6,626 bases of DNA from an uncultured Verrucomicrobiota bacterium (GTDB lineage Bacteria > Verrucomicrobiota > Kiritimatiellia > CAIVKH01). The notes under the pieces were generated by a model. The model was not told the origin of the DNA and ran no database searches. It saw only the letters and a list, made by a program, of their open reading frames with translations. Both the position numbers and the translations under genes were made by a program. Location of the stretch: NCBI GenBank assembly GCA_937894535.1, contig CALBHI010000278.1, positions 1 through 6,626 of the forward strand, given 5' to 3'. Below, one piece after another: positions 1 to 6,080 of this stretch (its first letter is position 1; each line of letters opens with the position of its first letter).

Positions 1-1
1 G

Positions 2-472
2 TCAAGCGAATACCTGGTATTGTTCGTGTGGTGGTGGGCCTACGTCGCTGCGGTCACCTGGCTGGCCTCGCGCGAGATGGAGGCGCGGCAATATGGCCTG
101 GACCGCTGGTTGCCGTTGATCATCTGCGTGGCCGGAGGCGGGTATGTGTTCTGGCAGGCGCCGCAGTGGAATTCCGAGGGGAACACGAGGGCCTTGTTCT
201 GCTTGATTTTTGCGGTGTTAATCGCGCTGCAATCGGCCATCCGTCTCGGCACACATCCGGTCGTCCACCTGCCGTCGGGTCGGACCCGCACCATCGACTT
301 GCGGACGATCCATCCGCCGGCCATCGGCATGATGATCTCGGCGCTGATCCCGATGCAGGCGGCGGTGGTGGTCGGCCACGCCGAATCCGCAGGCGGGTTG
401 TTCGTCGGTTTCCTCCTGCTGGTCGCGTGGCCCCTGAACCGGTGGCTGGCCCGGGCATTCGCGGCGAGTTGA
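2..472 (+). CDS. C-terminal part of a UbiA-type membrane prenyltransferase (EboC-like), cut by the left edge
   Basis: The reading frame is open from base 2 with no stop, so the gene begins outside the window; a TTG at 20 is only an internal codon. The 156 visible residues are strongly hydrophobic, with about five likely membrane segments: around LVLFVWWWAYVAAV, WLPLIICVAGGGYVFW, ALFCLIFAVLIAL, HPPAIGMMISALIPMQAAV and LFVGFLLLVAWPL. A short polar stretch (TWLASREMEARQ) follows the first segment, as in UbiA-family proteins of the EboC type, where a T..AR.E motif sits at this place. UbiA enzymes transfer prenyl groups inside the membrane; the Asp-rich catalytic motifs lie in the N-terminal half and cannot be checked here. 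The last segments and the short basic tail (NRWLARAF) look like a natural end. The EboF-like gene at 2088 supports the assignment. It could instead be another polytopic protein. The stop lies 16 bp from the convergent photolyase gene. Confidence 0.5.
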   Translation, partial: SSEYLVLFVWWWAYVAAVTWLASREMEARQYGLDRWLPLIICVAGGGYVFWQAPQWNSEGNTRALFCLIFAVLIALQSAIRLGTHPVVHLPSGRTRTIDLRTIHPPAIGMMISALIPMQAAVVVGHAESAGGLFVGFLLLVAWPLNRWLARAFAAS

Positions 473-488
473 ATCACGAGCGACGCCC

Positions 489-1967
489 TCAGGCACCATC
501 GTATCTGGCCAGGAAGCCCTCGGCGTGCTGCGCCAACAGGGTGCGCCGCTCCGGGGCCATCCGGTCCAGCGTGCGGACCATCATCGAGAGGCGCGGGTTC
601 GCGGTGAAGAAATCCCGGTGGCGATCGATAAACCGCCAGTACAAGCCGTCCCAGATCCCGCACCACGGACCATCCGGAATGTCGCTCATCTTCTTCAAGT
701 AGTTCGAGCCCGACAGGTACGGTTTGGTGGTGATCAGGCCGCCGTCGGCATACTGGCTCATGCCGTACACGTTCGGGACCATGACCCAGTCGTAGGCGTC
801 GATGAACAGTTCCATGAACCAGCGGTACACCGCGTCGGGATGGATTTCGCAGAGCAGCATGGCGTTGCCCGCGACCATCAGCCGTTCGATGTGGTGGGCG
901 TAGCCGTGATCGATCACCCGGCGGATGACGGTGTCGAGTGGGTCGAGTCCGGTGGTGCCCTGGTACCAGGCGGACGACAAGGGTCGTTGGTGCTGCCAGA
1001 AATTGGAGGTGCGCTGTCGCACGCCTTCGCGTACGTACACGATGCGCATGAATTCGCGCCAGCCGATGATCTGGCGGAGGAAGCCCTCGAGGTCATTGAG
1101 CGCGACCGGGTGTGTGGCCGCGTGGGCGAGGGTTTCCTTGACCACGGTGGCCGGGGTGATCAGGCCGGTGTTCAGCGCGGGAGTCAGGACAGCATGATGC
1201 AGCACGGGGTGGCTGCGGGTGATCGCATCCTCGTAGTCGCCGAACCCGGCCAGCCGGTGGCGAAGGAAATGGCGTAACCCGGCCAGGGCTTGTTCGTGGG
1301 TCACCGGATGCCAGAAGGTTTCGGCGCGGCCGGGATGGTGCGCGTAGCGTTCGGTCACGTGGGTGATCGCCGCACGCAGGCCGGGCCCTTCGGGCGGGGT
1401 GTAAATCGGTGGCGGCTTGCCGGTCGCCGGCCAGCGTTTCCGGTTTTCCGCGTCGAAACTCCACGCACCGCCGGTCGGTTTCCCGTCTGGCTCCACGAGG
1501 ATGCCCATCCGCTTGCGCTGCGCGGTATAGAAATCGGCCATGAAGTAGCGTTTGCGTCCGTCGAACCACGGTTCGAACCAGGTGCGCGGGGTCAGGAACA
1601 TCGGCGACTCCAGCAGGTGCAGCGTCGCGCCGTGCCGCTTCGCCCAGCGGCGCAGGCGGCGTTCGAGCAGGTAGTCCACGGGATCGGCCATCCAGACCGC
1701 ATCGGCCTTGGGCAGCCGGTCCCCGGTGGCCTTGTTCGGCGCGTGTTCGAGATGGTGTACGGTGTAGCCCTTGCCGCGTAGGCGCTCCGCATACGCCTGC
1801 ATGCTCGCCCGGTGCAGCACCAGTTTGTGCTGGTGGAAGGCGAGAGGCTGATGCGGGTCGGCGCCGAAAAACAAGCTGTCCTCGACCAGCCACACCGGAC
1901 GGGAAAGGTCGAGGGCGGGATGCGGGTCGAACAACTGGTGCGGGAAGATAAGGGTGATGGCGGACAT
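489..1967 (-). CDS. Photolyase/cryptochrome of the PhrB (DPRP, FeS-BCP) family, without the iron-sulfur cysteines
   Basis: This 492-residue protein is full length for the family. It opens with a Rossmann-like start (MSAITLIFPHQLF) that forms the N-terminal photolyase-related domain, and ends with a helical FAD-binding domain. Family signatures are clear: GYAHHIERLMVAGN (355-368), with the His pair 358-359 matching the essential His365-His366 of Agrobacterium PhrB; AYDWVMVPNVYGMSQYADGG (391-410); TKPYLSGSNYLKKMSD (414-429); LYWRFIDRHRDFF (442-454); and NPRLSMM (457-463). Relatives use blue light and FAD to repair (6-4) photoproducts or act as photoreceptors. PhrB holds a 4Fe-4S cluster on Cys350, 438, 441 and 454. 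With a constant offset of seven set by the His pair, these fall on Pro343, Pro431, Pro434 and a short deletion. The two cysteines present (373, 436) are not at cluster positions. Start ATG is at 1965-1967, with only a weak AGG upstream. It is divergent from the EboF-like gene. Confidence 0.9.
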   Translation of the reverse strand: MSAITLIFPHQLFDPHPALDLSRPVWLVEDSLFFGADPHQPLAFHQHKLVLHRASMQAYAERLRGKGYTVHHLEHAPNKATGDRLPKADAVWMADPVDYLLERRLRRWAKRHGATLHLLESPMFLTPRTWFEPWFDGRKRYFMADFYTAQRKRMGILVEPDGKPTGGAWSFDAENRKRWPATGKPPPIYTPPEGPGLRAAITHVTERYAHHPGRAETFWHPVTHEQALAGLRHFLRHRLAGFGDYEDAITRSHPVLHHAVLTPALNTGLITPATVVKETLAHAATHPVALNDLEGFLRQIIGWREFMRIVYVREGVRQRTSNFWQHQRPLSSAWYQGTTGLDPLDTVIRRVIDHGYAHHIERLMVAGNAMLLCEIHPDAVYRWFMELFIDAYDWVMVPNVYGMSQYADGGLITTKPYLSGSNYLKKMSDIPDGPWCGIWDGLYWRFIDRHRDFFTANPRLSMMVRTLDRMAPERRTLLAQHAEGFLARYDGA

Positions 1968-2087
1968 CGTACCAACCTACGCCACCGATCCTGCTTTGCA
2001 AGCGTGCGGAGCCAGGCACCCGGCATGGCGCTTCACCCATGAAAAAAAGGAACGGCATAGGCCGCCACATTCTGGTAACGTTCCGGC
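1968..2087. promoter_or_regulatory. Divergent intergenic region between photolyase and EboF-like gene
   Basis: This 120-bp gap must hold the start signals for both the leftward photolyase gene and the rightward five-gene operon. I see no convincing -35/-10 pair in either direction and no strong ribosome binding site in front of the ATG at 2088. The only visible structures are a run of seven A's (2042-2048) and a 6-bp inverted repeat, GGAACG at 2049-2054 and CGTTCC at 2079-2084, separated by 24 bp. The repeat could be an operator or chance. Confidence 0.4.
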
Positions 2088-3377
2088 ATGTCTCTTCCGA
2101 GGAAAAAACTGGCCGTGTTGCAGGTCGCGGCGTTGGGGTGGGATTTCTACACGAAGCGCTTGGCGGGATCTGCCCTCCCGAAGTTCCAGCCCACCACCTC
2201 CGTGTTTCCCGCCGTCACCTGTACCGTGCAGGCTTCGGTGCGCACCGCCACGCGGCCCGCACAGCATGGCATGGTCGCCAACGGCCTCTTTTTCCGCGAT
2301 CTCCGCAAGGTCCTGTTCTGGGAACAGGCGGCCTCGCTGGTTCAAGGCCCGCGCATCTGGGAACCGGCCCGCCGTGCTGGAAAGAGCATCGGCATGCTGT
2401 TCTGGCAGCAAAGCCTGGGCGAGACCCTCGACCTGGTTGTCTCGCCTCGCCCGATCCACAAGCACGAAGGCGGGATGATCCAGGACTGCCATTCGCGGCC
2501 CGAGCCGCTGTACGCCGAACTCTGCCGGGACCTCGGCACGTCGTTCAACCTGATGCACTACTGGGGGCCGCTCGCCTCCGGGAAATCCAGCGCATGGATC
2601 ATCAAGGCCCTCGCCCGCGTGATGAAGGAGCCAGCCCCGGACGTGGTCTTCGGCTACTTGCCGCACCTCGACTACGACCTGCAGCGCCACGGCCCCGATC
2701 ACGGCAAGGCCGCTGCCGCCGCGCGATCACTCGAGGGATACCTCGCGCAGTTCATCGATGCCTGTGCGGCACACGGATACGACCATGTGATCTATGGCGA
2801 CTATGCGATCCAACCGGTGCAGCGCGGAGCGGTGTTTCCCAACCGTCGGCTGATGGATGCCGGTCTGTTCCGCACCCGCACCGTGCGCGGCATGCTCTAT
2901 CCCGACTTCTTCCACTACGAGGCCTTTGCGATGGTGGACCATGAGATCGCCCACGTGTATGTCGCTGATCCGGCGAAGGTTGATTTTGTCCGCCAGAGCT
3001 TCATCGGCCTGCCCGGTGTGGCCAAGGTGTGGACCCGTGCGCAGGCGGCGGAGGTCGGAATGGACCATCAGAACAGCGGCGAGGTGATCCTGCTCGCCGA
3101 GCCGGGCGCGTGGTTCGCCTATCCGTGGTGGGAGGATCGCCGCCAGGCTCCTGATTACGCGACGCACATCGACATCCACAACAAGCCGGGTTTTGATCCG
3201 TGCGAATTGTTCTTCGGCTGGCCGCCGCTGAGCGTGAGCCTCGACACCCGCCGCGTCGGCGGTACCCACGGGCGCGCCTGCCAGGTGGCCTGGCGCACCT
3301 CCATCCCCACCTCCGAGCATCCGGCCAACCTGATCGAACTCGGCGCGTGGATCGGACGCCAGGCCGGCGGTCTATGA
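2088..3377 (+). CDS. EboF-like nucleotide pyrophosphatase/phosphodiesterase family protein (alkaline phosphatase fold)
   Basis: This 429-residue protein shows the hallmarks of the alkaline-phosphatase-superfamily proteins found in ebo gene clusters: PAVTCTVQAS (41-50), HGMVANGLFFRD (60-71), LPHLDYDLQRHGP (191-203), AFAMVDHEIAHVYVAD (279-294), SGEVILLAEPGAWFAYPWWED (330-350) and IDIHNKPGFDP (361-371). By hand alignment with nucleotide pyrophosphatases, Thr44 is the nucleophile, and Asp195, Asp238 and His364 match metal ligands. The N-terminal Asp (region AALG, 14-17), the His after the DxxxH Asp (Gln199) and the His of the DH pair (Tyr239) are replaced. It may therefore be a weak or altered hydrolase, or a binding protein. 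There is no signal peptide, which suggests the cytoplasm. ebo genes in cyanobacteria are tied to movement of scytonemin precursors to the periplasm; the role here is unknown. The ATG at 2088 fits the family N-terminus but has no clear ribosome binding site. The stop overlaps the next ATG. Confidence 0.8.
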   Translation: MSLPRKKLAVLQVAALGWDFYTKRLAGSALPKFQPTTSVFPAVTCTVQASVRTATRPAQHGMVANGLFFRDLRKVLFWEQAASLVQGPRIWEPARRAGKSIGMLFWQQSLGETLDLVVSPRPIHKHEGGMIQDCHSRPEPLYAELCRDLGTSFNLMHYWGPLASGKSSAWIIKALARVMKEPAPDVVFGYLPHLDYDLQRHGPDHGKAAAAARSLEGYLAQFIDACAAHGYDHVIYGDYAIQPVQRGAVFPNRRLMDAGLFRTRTVRGMLYPDFFHYEAFAMVDHEIAHVYVADPAKVDFVRQSFIGLPGVAKVWTRAQAAEVGMDHQNSGEVILLAEPGAWFAYPWWEDRRQAPDYATHIDIHNKPGFDPCELFFGWPPLSVSLDTRRVGGTHGRACQVAWRTSIPTSEHPANLIELGAWIGRQAGGL

Positions 3378-4531
3378 GCGATTCCCTGTCCATTTCCATC
3401 GTCTGCACACCGGGCCTGGAATACCTCACCCGCGAGGAATTGCGCAGGCTGGGCATCTCGGAAGATCGCCCGCCGGAGGGTGTCACCGAGCCCGGACTGT
3501 TGTTCGCCCGGGTCGATCACGCGACCCTTTACGCGTTGAACCTGCACCTGCGCACCGCCGCCCGCGTGCGCATCAACACCGAGCCGTTCCTCGCCGCCGC
3601 ATTCAGCGAACTCCGCAAGAAGGCGGCGCGGTTGCCCTGGTCGGCCTACCTCGCGCCCGGCGCCCCGGTGCGGATCAAGGTCACCACCCACGGCTCCGCG
3701 CTCTACCACAAGAAGGGCATCGCCGAACGGGTGGCCGGGGCCATCGCCGATGCGCTTGGAAAACCGAGCCCGTTGGCCGAGCCGGGTGACGAGGACGACG
3801 CCGGTGCGCTGCAGGTCTTTGTGCGCATCGTCCGCAACCGGTGCGCCATCGCCATCGACAGCTCCGGTGCCCACCTGCACCGCCGCGGCTACCGGTTGCA
3901 GACCGCCAAGGCCCCGCTGCGCGAGACGCTCGCCGCCTCGCTGATCCTTGCCTCTGGCTGGGATGCCGCTTCTGCATTGGCCGATCCCTTCTGCGGCTCC
4001 GGCACCATCGTCATCGAAGCCGCGTTGATCGCCGCCGGCATTCCGCCCGGCGTGTCCCGTCGCTTTGCCTTTATGGACTGGCCGTCGTTCGACGCTACCG
4101 CCTGGCGCCATGTCCTCGCCGCCGTGCCGCCGCCCCGCCGCCCCGGCCTGCCGCCCCTGCTCGGGAGCGACCGCGATGCCGGAGCCATCACCGCCGCCGA
4201 GGCCAACGCCGCGCGTGCCGGGGTGGGGGACCTTGTCCGTTTCACCCGCCAGAGCATCAGCGATTTCACCGCGCCCGCGCCGTCCGGCTGGATCATCACC
4301 AATCCGCCCTACGGCGAACGGGTGCGCGGCGGACCCGACCTGCGCAACCTCTACGCCCGCATGGGTTCGGTCTGGCAAACCCTCGGTCCGATGTGGCATA
4401 CCTTTCTCGTGACCTCCTCGCCACGCTGGGCCGGCCACCTCGGAATGCCGGTCGCGCGGGTGGCCTCGTTCCTCAACGGGGGCCTGCCGGTGACCTTCTA
4501 CCGGGCGGGAGGCGCGGTGGAGCCGTCATGA
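3374..4531 (+). CDS. THUMP-domain SAM-dependent RNA methyltransferase (RlmL N-terminal/YpsC type)
   Basis: This 385-residue protein matches in length and order the N-terminal half of E. coli RlmL, which makes N2-methylguanine at 23S rRNA position 2445, and the stand-alone YpsC proteins. An N-terminal ferredoxin-like and THUMP RNA-binding region (about 5-165, with TPGLEYLTREEL at 12-23) leads to the linker HRRGYR (169-174) and PLRETLAA (181-188). The methyltransferase core then has motif I DPFCGSGT (204-211), SDRDAG (265-270) for SAM binding, and the catalytic NPPYGERV (310-317) typical of N-methylation of guanine. It lacks the second methyltransferase domain (RlmK) of the fused gammaproteobacterial enzyme. 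The exact target base cannot be read from sequence. The frame continues upstream inside the previous gene, but the ATG at 3374 gives the family N-terminus and a 4-base ATGA overlap with the EboF-like gene. The GGCGG upstream is a poor ribosome site, so coupling is likely. Confidence 0.9.
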   Translation: MSDSLSISIVCTPGLEYLTREELRRLGISEDRPPEGVTEPGLLFARVDHATLYALNLHLRTAARVRINTEPFLAAAFSELRKKAARLPWSAYLAPGAPVRIKVTTHGSALYHKKGIAERVAGAIADALGKPSPLAEPGDEDDAGALQVFVRIVRNRCAIAIDSSGAHLHRRGYRLQTAKAPLRETLAASLILASGWDAASALADPFCGSGTIVIEAALIAAGIPPGVSRRFAFMDWPSFDATAWRHVLAAVPPPRRPGLPPLLGSDRDAGAITAAEANAARAGVGDLVRFTRQSISDFTAPAPSGWIITNPPYGERVRGGPDLRNLYARMGSVWQTLGPMWHTFLVTSSPRWAGHLGMPVARVASFLNGGLPVTFYRAGGAVEPS

Positions 4532-5064
4532 ACGAAACGACAACGGATATCTGGATGCGCGCCGCGTCGTTCGCGGCGTGGAAGCACCGCCACCAGGTGC
4601 GCAAGGACGGCAAGACCCCGTACATCGCGCACCCGTTCCGCGTGGCCATGATCGTGCGCGACACCTTTGGCTGCACCGATGCCGAAGTGCTCGCCGCCGC
4701 CCTGCTGCACGACACCATCGAGGATACCCAGACCGACTTCGACGAGTTGCACAAACACTTCGGCGAACGGGTGGCCCTGCTGGTTGCCACCCTCACCAAA
4801 AACATGTCCTTGCCCTCCGCGCACCGCGAGGAACACTACGACCGGCAACTCGCCGCCGGTCCCTGGGAGGCGCGGTTGATCAAGCTCGCCGACGTGCTCG
4901 ACAACACGGTTGATGCCTCGACCACGGCCATGATCGAAAAAGCCAACGGCCTCGTCCGCCGCGTGCTCGCCCTGACCGAGGCCGATGCCCCGCTGGCCGC
5001 GGCCCGAGCCGTGTTGCTGGCGCGCCACGCCCTGATCGCTCCGATCAACCGGGAGTCCGCATGA
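4528..5064 (+). CDS. Stand-alone HD-domain (p)ppGpp hydrolase-like protein (MESH1/small alarmone hydrolase type)
   Basis: This 178-residue protein is a single HD domain equivalent to the N-terminal hydrolase of RelA/SpoT and to MESH1. Visible parts are RKDGKTPYIAHPFRVA (25-40), AALLHDTIEDT (57-67) and KLADVLDN (119-126). These supply the expected Mn2+ ligands His35, His61, Asp62 and Asp122, the Glu65-Asp66 pair of the catalytic EDT motif, and Asn126. There is no synthetase, TGS or ACT domain, so it could only degrade alarmone. The family removes the 3'-pyrophosphate of (p)ppGpp in the cytoplasm; MESH1 relatives can also act on NADPH, so the substrate is open. The ATG at 4528 overlaps the methyltransferase stop by ATGA and has GGAG (4519-4522) five bases upstream. 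The frame is open further upstream, but that stretch is a shadow of the methyltransferase. All catalytic residues look intact. Confidence 0.88.
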   Translation: MNETTTDIWMRAASFAAWKHRHQVRKDGKTPYIAHPFRVAMIVRDTFGCTDAEVLAAALLHDTIEDTQTDFDELHKHFGERVALLVATLTKNMSLPSAHREEHYDRQLAAGPWEARLIKLADVLDNTVDASTTAMIEKANGLVRRVLALTEADAPLAAARAVLLARHALIAPINRESA

Positions 5065-5537
5065 ACCGTTTCGCCCTGCTTGTCGTTGCATGGATGCTCG
5101 CCGCCGCTCCGCTGGCGCGCGCCGAGCTGTGGCTCACCGACTTCGCCGCCGCCCGGGCGCAGGCCGCCCGCGAAAACCGGCCCGTGCTGATCAACTTCTC
5201 CGGGTCCGACTGGTGTGGGTGGTGCATGCGGCTCGACGCCGAGGTCTTCTCCACCCCGGCCTTCATCACCTTTGCCACCCAACGCCTGGTCTGCGTACAG
5301 ATCGACTTCCCGCGCCGCACGCAACTCCCGGATGCCCTTGTCGCGCAAAACCGCTCGCTCAAGCAGGCCTATGGGGTGGAGGGGTATCCGACCGTGCTGA
5401 TCACCACGCCGCAAGGAAAGGTCATTGCCCGGACCGGGTACCGTGCCGGTGGACCTCAGGTCTACGTGGAACACCTCGACCAGTTGCTGCGCGCCGGGGA
5501 ACCAGGCAACCCCGCGCCCACGGAGAACCAACCATGA
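5061..5537 (+). CDS. Exported thioredoxin-fold protein with a WCGWC active site
   Basis: This 158-residue protein begins with a clear Sec signal peptide (about 1-21: Arg3, hydrophobic core FALLVVAWMLAAAPLA, ARA before the likely cut at Glu22). The mature part is a thioredoxin-like domain of the Thioredoxin_7 type: PVLINFSGSDWCGWC (41-55) with redox cysteines 52 and 55, and the cis-proline loop GYPTV (108-112). A further cysteine at 78 is unpaired. It should act in the periplasm as a thiol-disulfide oxidoreductase or disulfide isomerase; the partner is unknown. It has no second domain and no membrane anchor apart from the signal, and ends in a Pro-rich tail. The ATG at 5061 overlaps the preceding stop by ATGA and has a good GGGAG (5051-5055) five bases upstream. 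The next gene encodes a small membrane protein that may work with it, but this is only context. Confidence 0.88.
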   Translation: MNRFALLVVAWMLAAAPLARAELWLTDFAAARAQAARENRPVLINFSGSDWCGWCMRLDAEVFSTPAFITFATQRLVCVQIDFPRRTQLPDALVAQNRSLKQAYGVEGYPTVLITTPQGKVIARTGYRAGGPQVYVEHLDQLLRAGEPGNPAPTENQP

Positions 5538-5893
5538 ATCCCCACTCCGAATCCACCGTCGTCGAACCCGAAGTCCTCCCTCCGCGCGGTGAGGCCTCCG
5601 GACCCAAAACCGCCGAAGCCCAGGCACCGTGGGGCGTCAACCCGATCCTTGTCGGGTTTCTGCTCGACCTCGCCAACATGATCATCATCGGCATCCCCGG
5701 CTTCATCCTCGGTGCGGCCCTTGGCGTATGGGGCTGCGTCTACAACCGCGTCCCCGTCGCCGTCACCGTCTTGATCTGCTTCGCCTGCGGCGCCTATGTC
5801 TTCACCCCGATCCGCGGACCCATCCCGCTCGCCACCCTCATCGGCATCATCCTCGTCTTCTCCCGCAAGGGGGGGATGATGAAGAATGGTTGA
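5534..5893 (+). CDS. Small membrane protein of unknown function
   Basis: I do not recognise a family. The 119-residue product has a polar, Pro- and Glu-rich N-terminal tail (1-34, MNPHSESTVVEPEV and on) followed by hydrophobic stretches at about 36-70 (probably two short helices, NPILVGFLLDLANMIII and IPGFILGAALGVWGCVY), 73-92 (VPVAVTVLICFACGAYVF) and 96-110 (IPLATLIGIILVFS). It ends in a basic RKGGMMKNG. It thus looks like a three- or four-helix inner-membrane protein. The ATG at 5534 overlaps the thioredoxin stop by ATGA and is preceded by GGAGA (5522-5526), so it is the last gene of the coupled operon. The same frame is open upstream, but that part is a shadow of the thioredoxin gene. Its last two sense codons and stop lie at the edge of or inside the heptamer repeat that follows, so the C-terminus may have been set by the repeat. 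Confidence 0.75.
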   Translation: MNPHSESTVVEPEVLPPRGEASGPKTAEAQAPWGVNPILVGFLLDLANMIIIGIPGFILGAALGVWGCVYNRVPVAVTVLICFACGAYVFTPIRGPIPLATLIGIILVFSRKGGMMKNG

Positions 5894-5903
5894 TGGTTGA
5901 TGG
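5886..5903 (+). repeat. Left arm of an inverted heptamer-repeat pair (TTGATGG units)
   Basis: ATGGTTGATGGTTGATGG is about two and a half copies of the 7-bp unit TTGATGG, followed by a G-run. It carries the stop codon of the membrane-protein gene (5891-5893). It is the reverse complement of 6043-6060 with one mismatch (G5899 opposite T6047), which is a G-U pair in RNA. Confidence 0.85.
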
Positions 5904-6035
5904 GGGGTGGGCTGCGCCGCCAGCGGCTGTGACAGCGCAATGGCGCCAAGTCTGTCCCTGGTGAGACAATGTGACTCAATTCGCGGGGTGAGTCAGCGGC
6001 ATTCGCCCGCCGCAAATATTGTTGCAATCGCCTCC
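5904..6035. other. Non-coding stretch between the repeat arms
   Basis: I see no credible gene here; the short open frames crossing it have no family features or ribosome sites. It contains a small GC-rich potential hairpin (GCCGC at about 5916-5920 with GCGGC just after) and a 7-bp inverted repeat listed separately. The AT-rich GCAAATATTGTTGC (6012-6025) has short self-complementary ends. No T-run follows any hairpin, so there is no standard intrinsic terminator for the upstream operon. Confidence 0.5.
5972..5995. promoter_or_regulatory. Perfect 7-bp inverted repeat TGACTCA-N10-TGAGTCA, possible operator
   Basis: TGACTCA at 5972-5978 and TGAGTCA at 5989-5995 are exact reverse complements 10 bp apart, a layout that suits a dimeric regulator on one face of the helix. 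It lies about 110 bp upstream of the -24/-12 promoter of dnaK, where an enhancer-binding activator site would be expected. It is not the CIRCE/HrcA element: the bases and spacing differ. It could also be chance. Confidence 0.35.
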
Positions 6036-6060
6036 CCATCAACCATTAACCATCAACCAT
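6036..6060 (+). repeat. Right arm of the inverted heptamer-repeat pair (CCATCAA units)
   Basis: This holds about three and a half units of CCATCAA, one of them CCATTAA, in the opposite orientation to the array at 5886-5903. The two arms enclose about 140 bp and could form an 18-bp stem (5886-5903 with 6043-6060). Such a structure could act as a barrier, a 3'-end structure for the upstream mRNA, or the ends of a small non-autonomous element. Confidence 0.85.
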
Positions 6061-6080
6061 CTCCCTGCTCCCTTCTCCTC

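Noticed and set aside
473..488. Shared terminator between the two convergent genes at the left
   Set aside because: The gap is only 16 bp and shows no inverted repeat or T-run.
1093..2070. Minus-strand open frame of 325 codons overlapping the photolyase gene
   Set aside because: It is a shifted-frame shadow of the photolyase; the product is low-complexity Arg/Pro-rich and has no recognisable domain.
2049..2084. GGAACG-N24-CGTTCC inverted repeat as a defined operator
   Set aside because: Six-base arms with a long spacer are expected by chance in DNA of this length; kept only as a remark in the intergenic entry.
3155..4438. Long minus-strand open frame of 427 codons opposite the methyltransferase
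   Set aside because: Its product is Gly/Arg/Ala-rich with no family motif. It mirrors a well-supported plus-strand gene and arises from high GC content.
5972..5995. CIRCE element (HrcA operator) upstream of dnaK
   Set aside because: The inverted repeat lacks the TTAGCACTC half-site and the 9-bp spacer, and lies too far upstream.
5886..6060. CRISPR array
   Set aside because: The units are 7-bp tandem repeats without spacers and in two opposite orientations.
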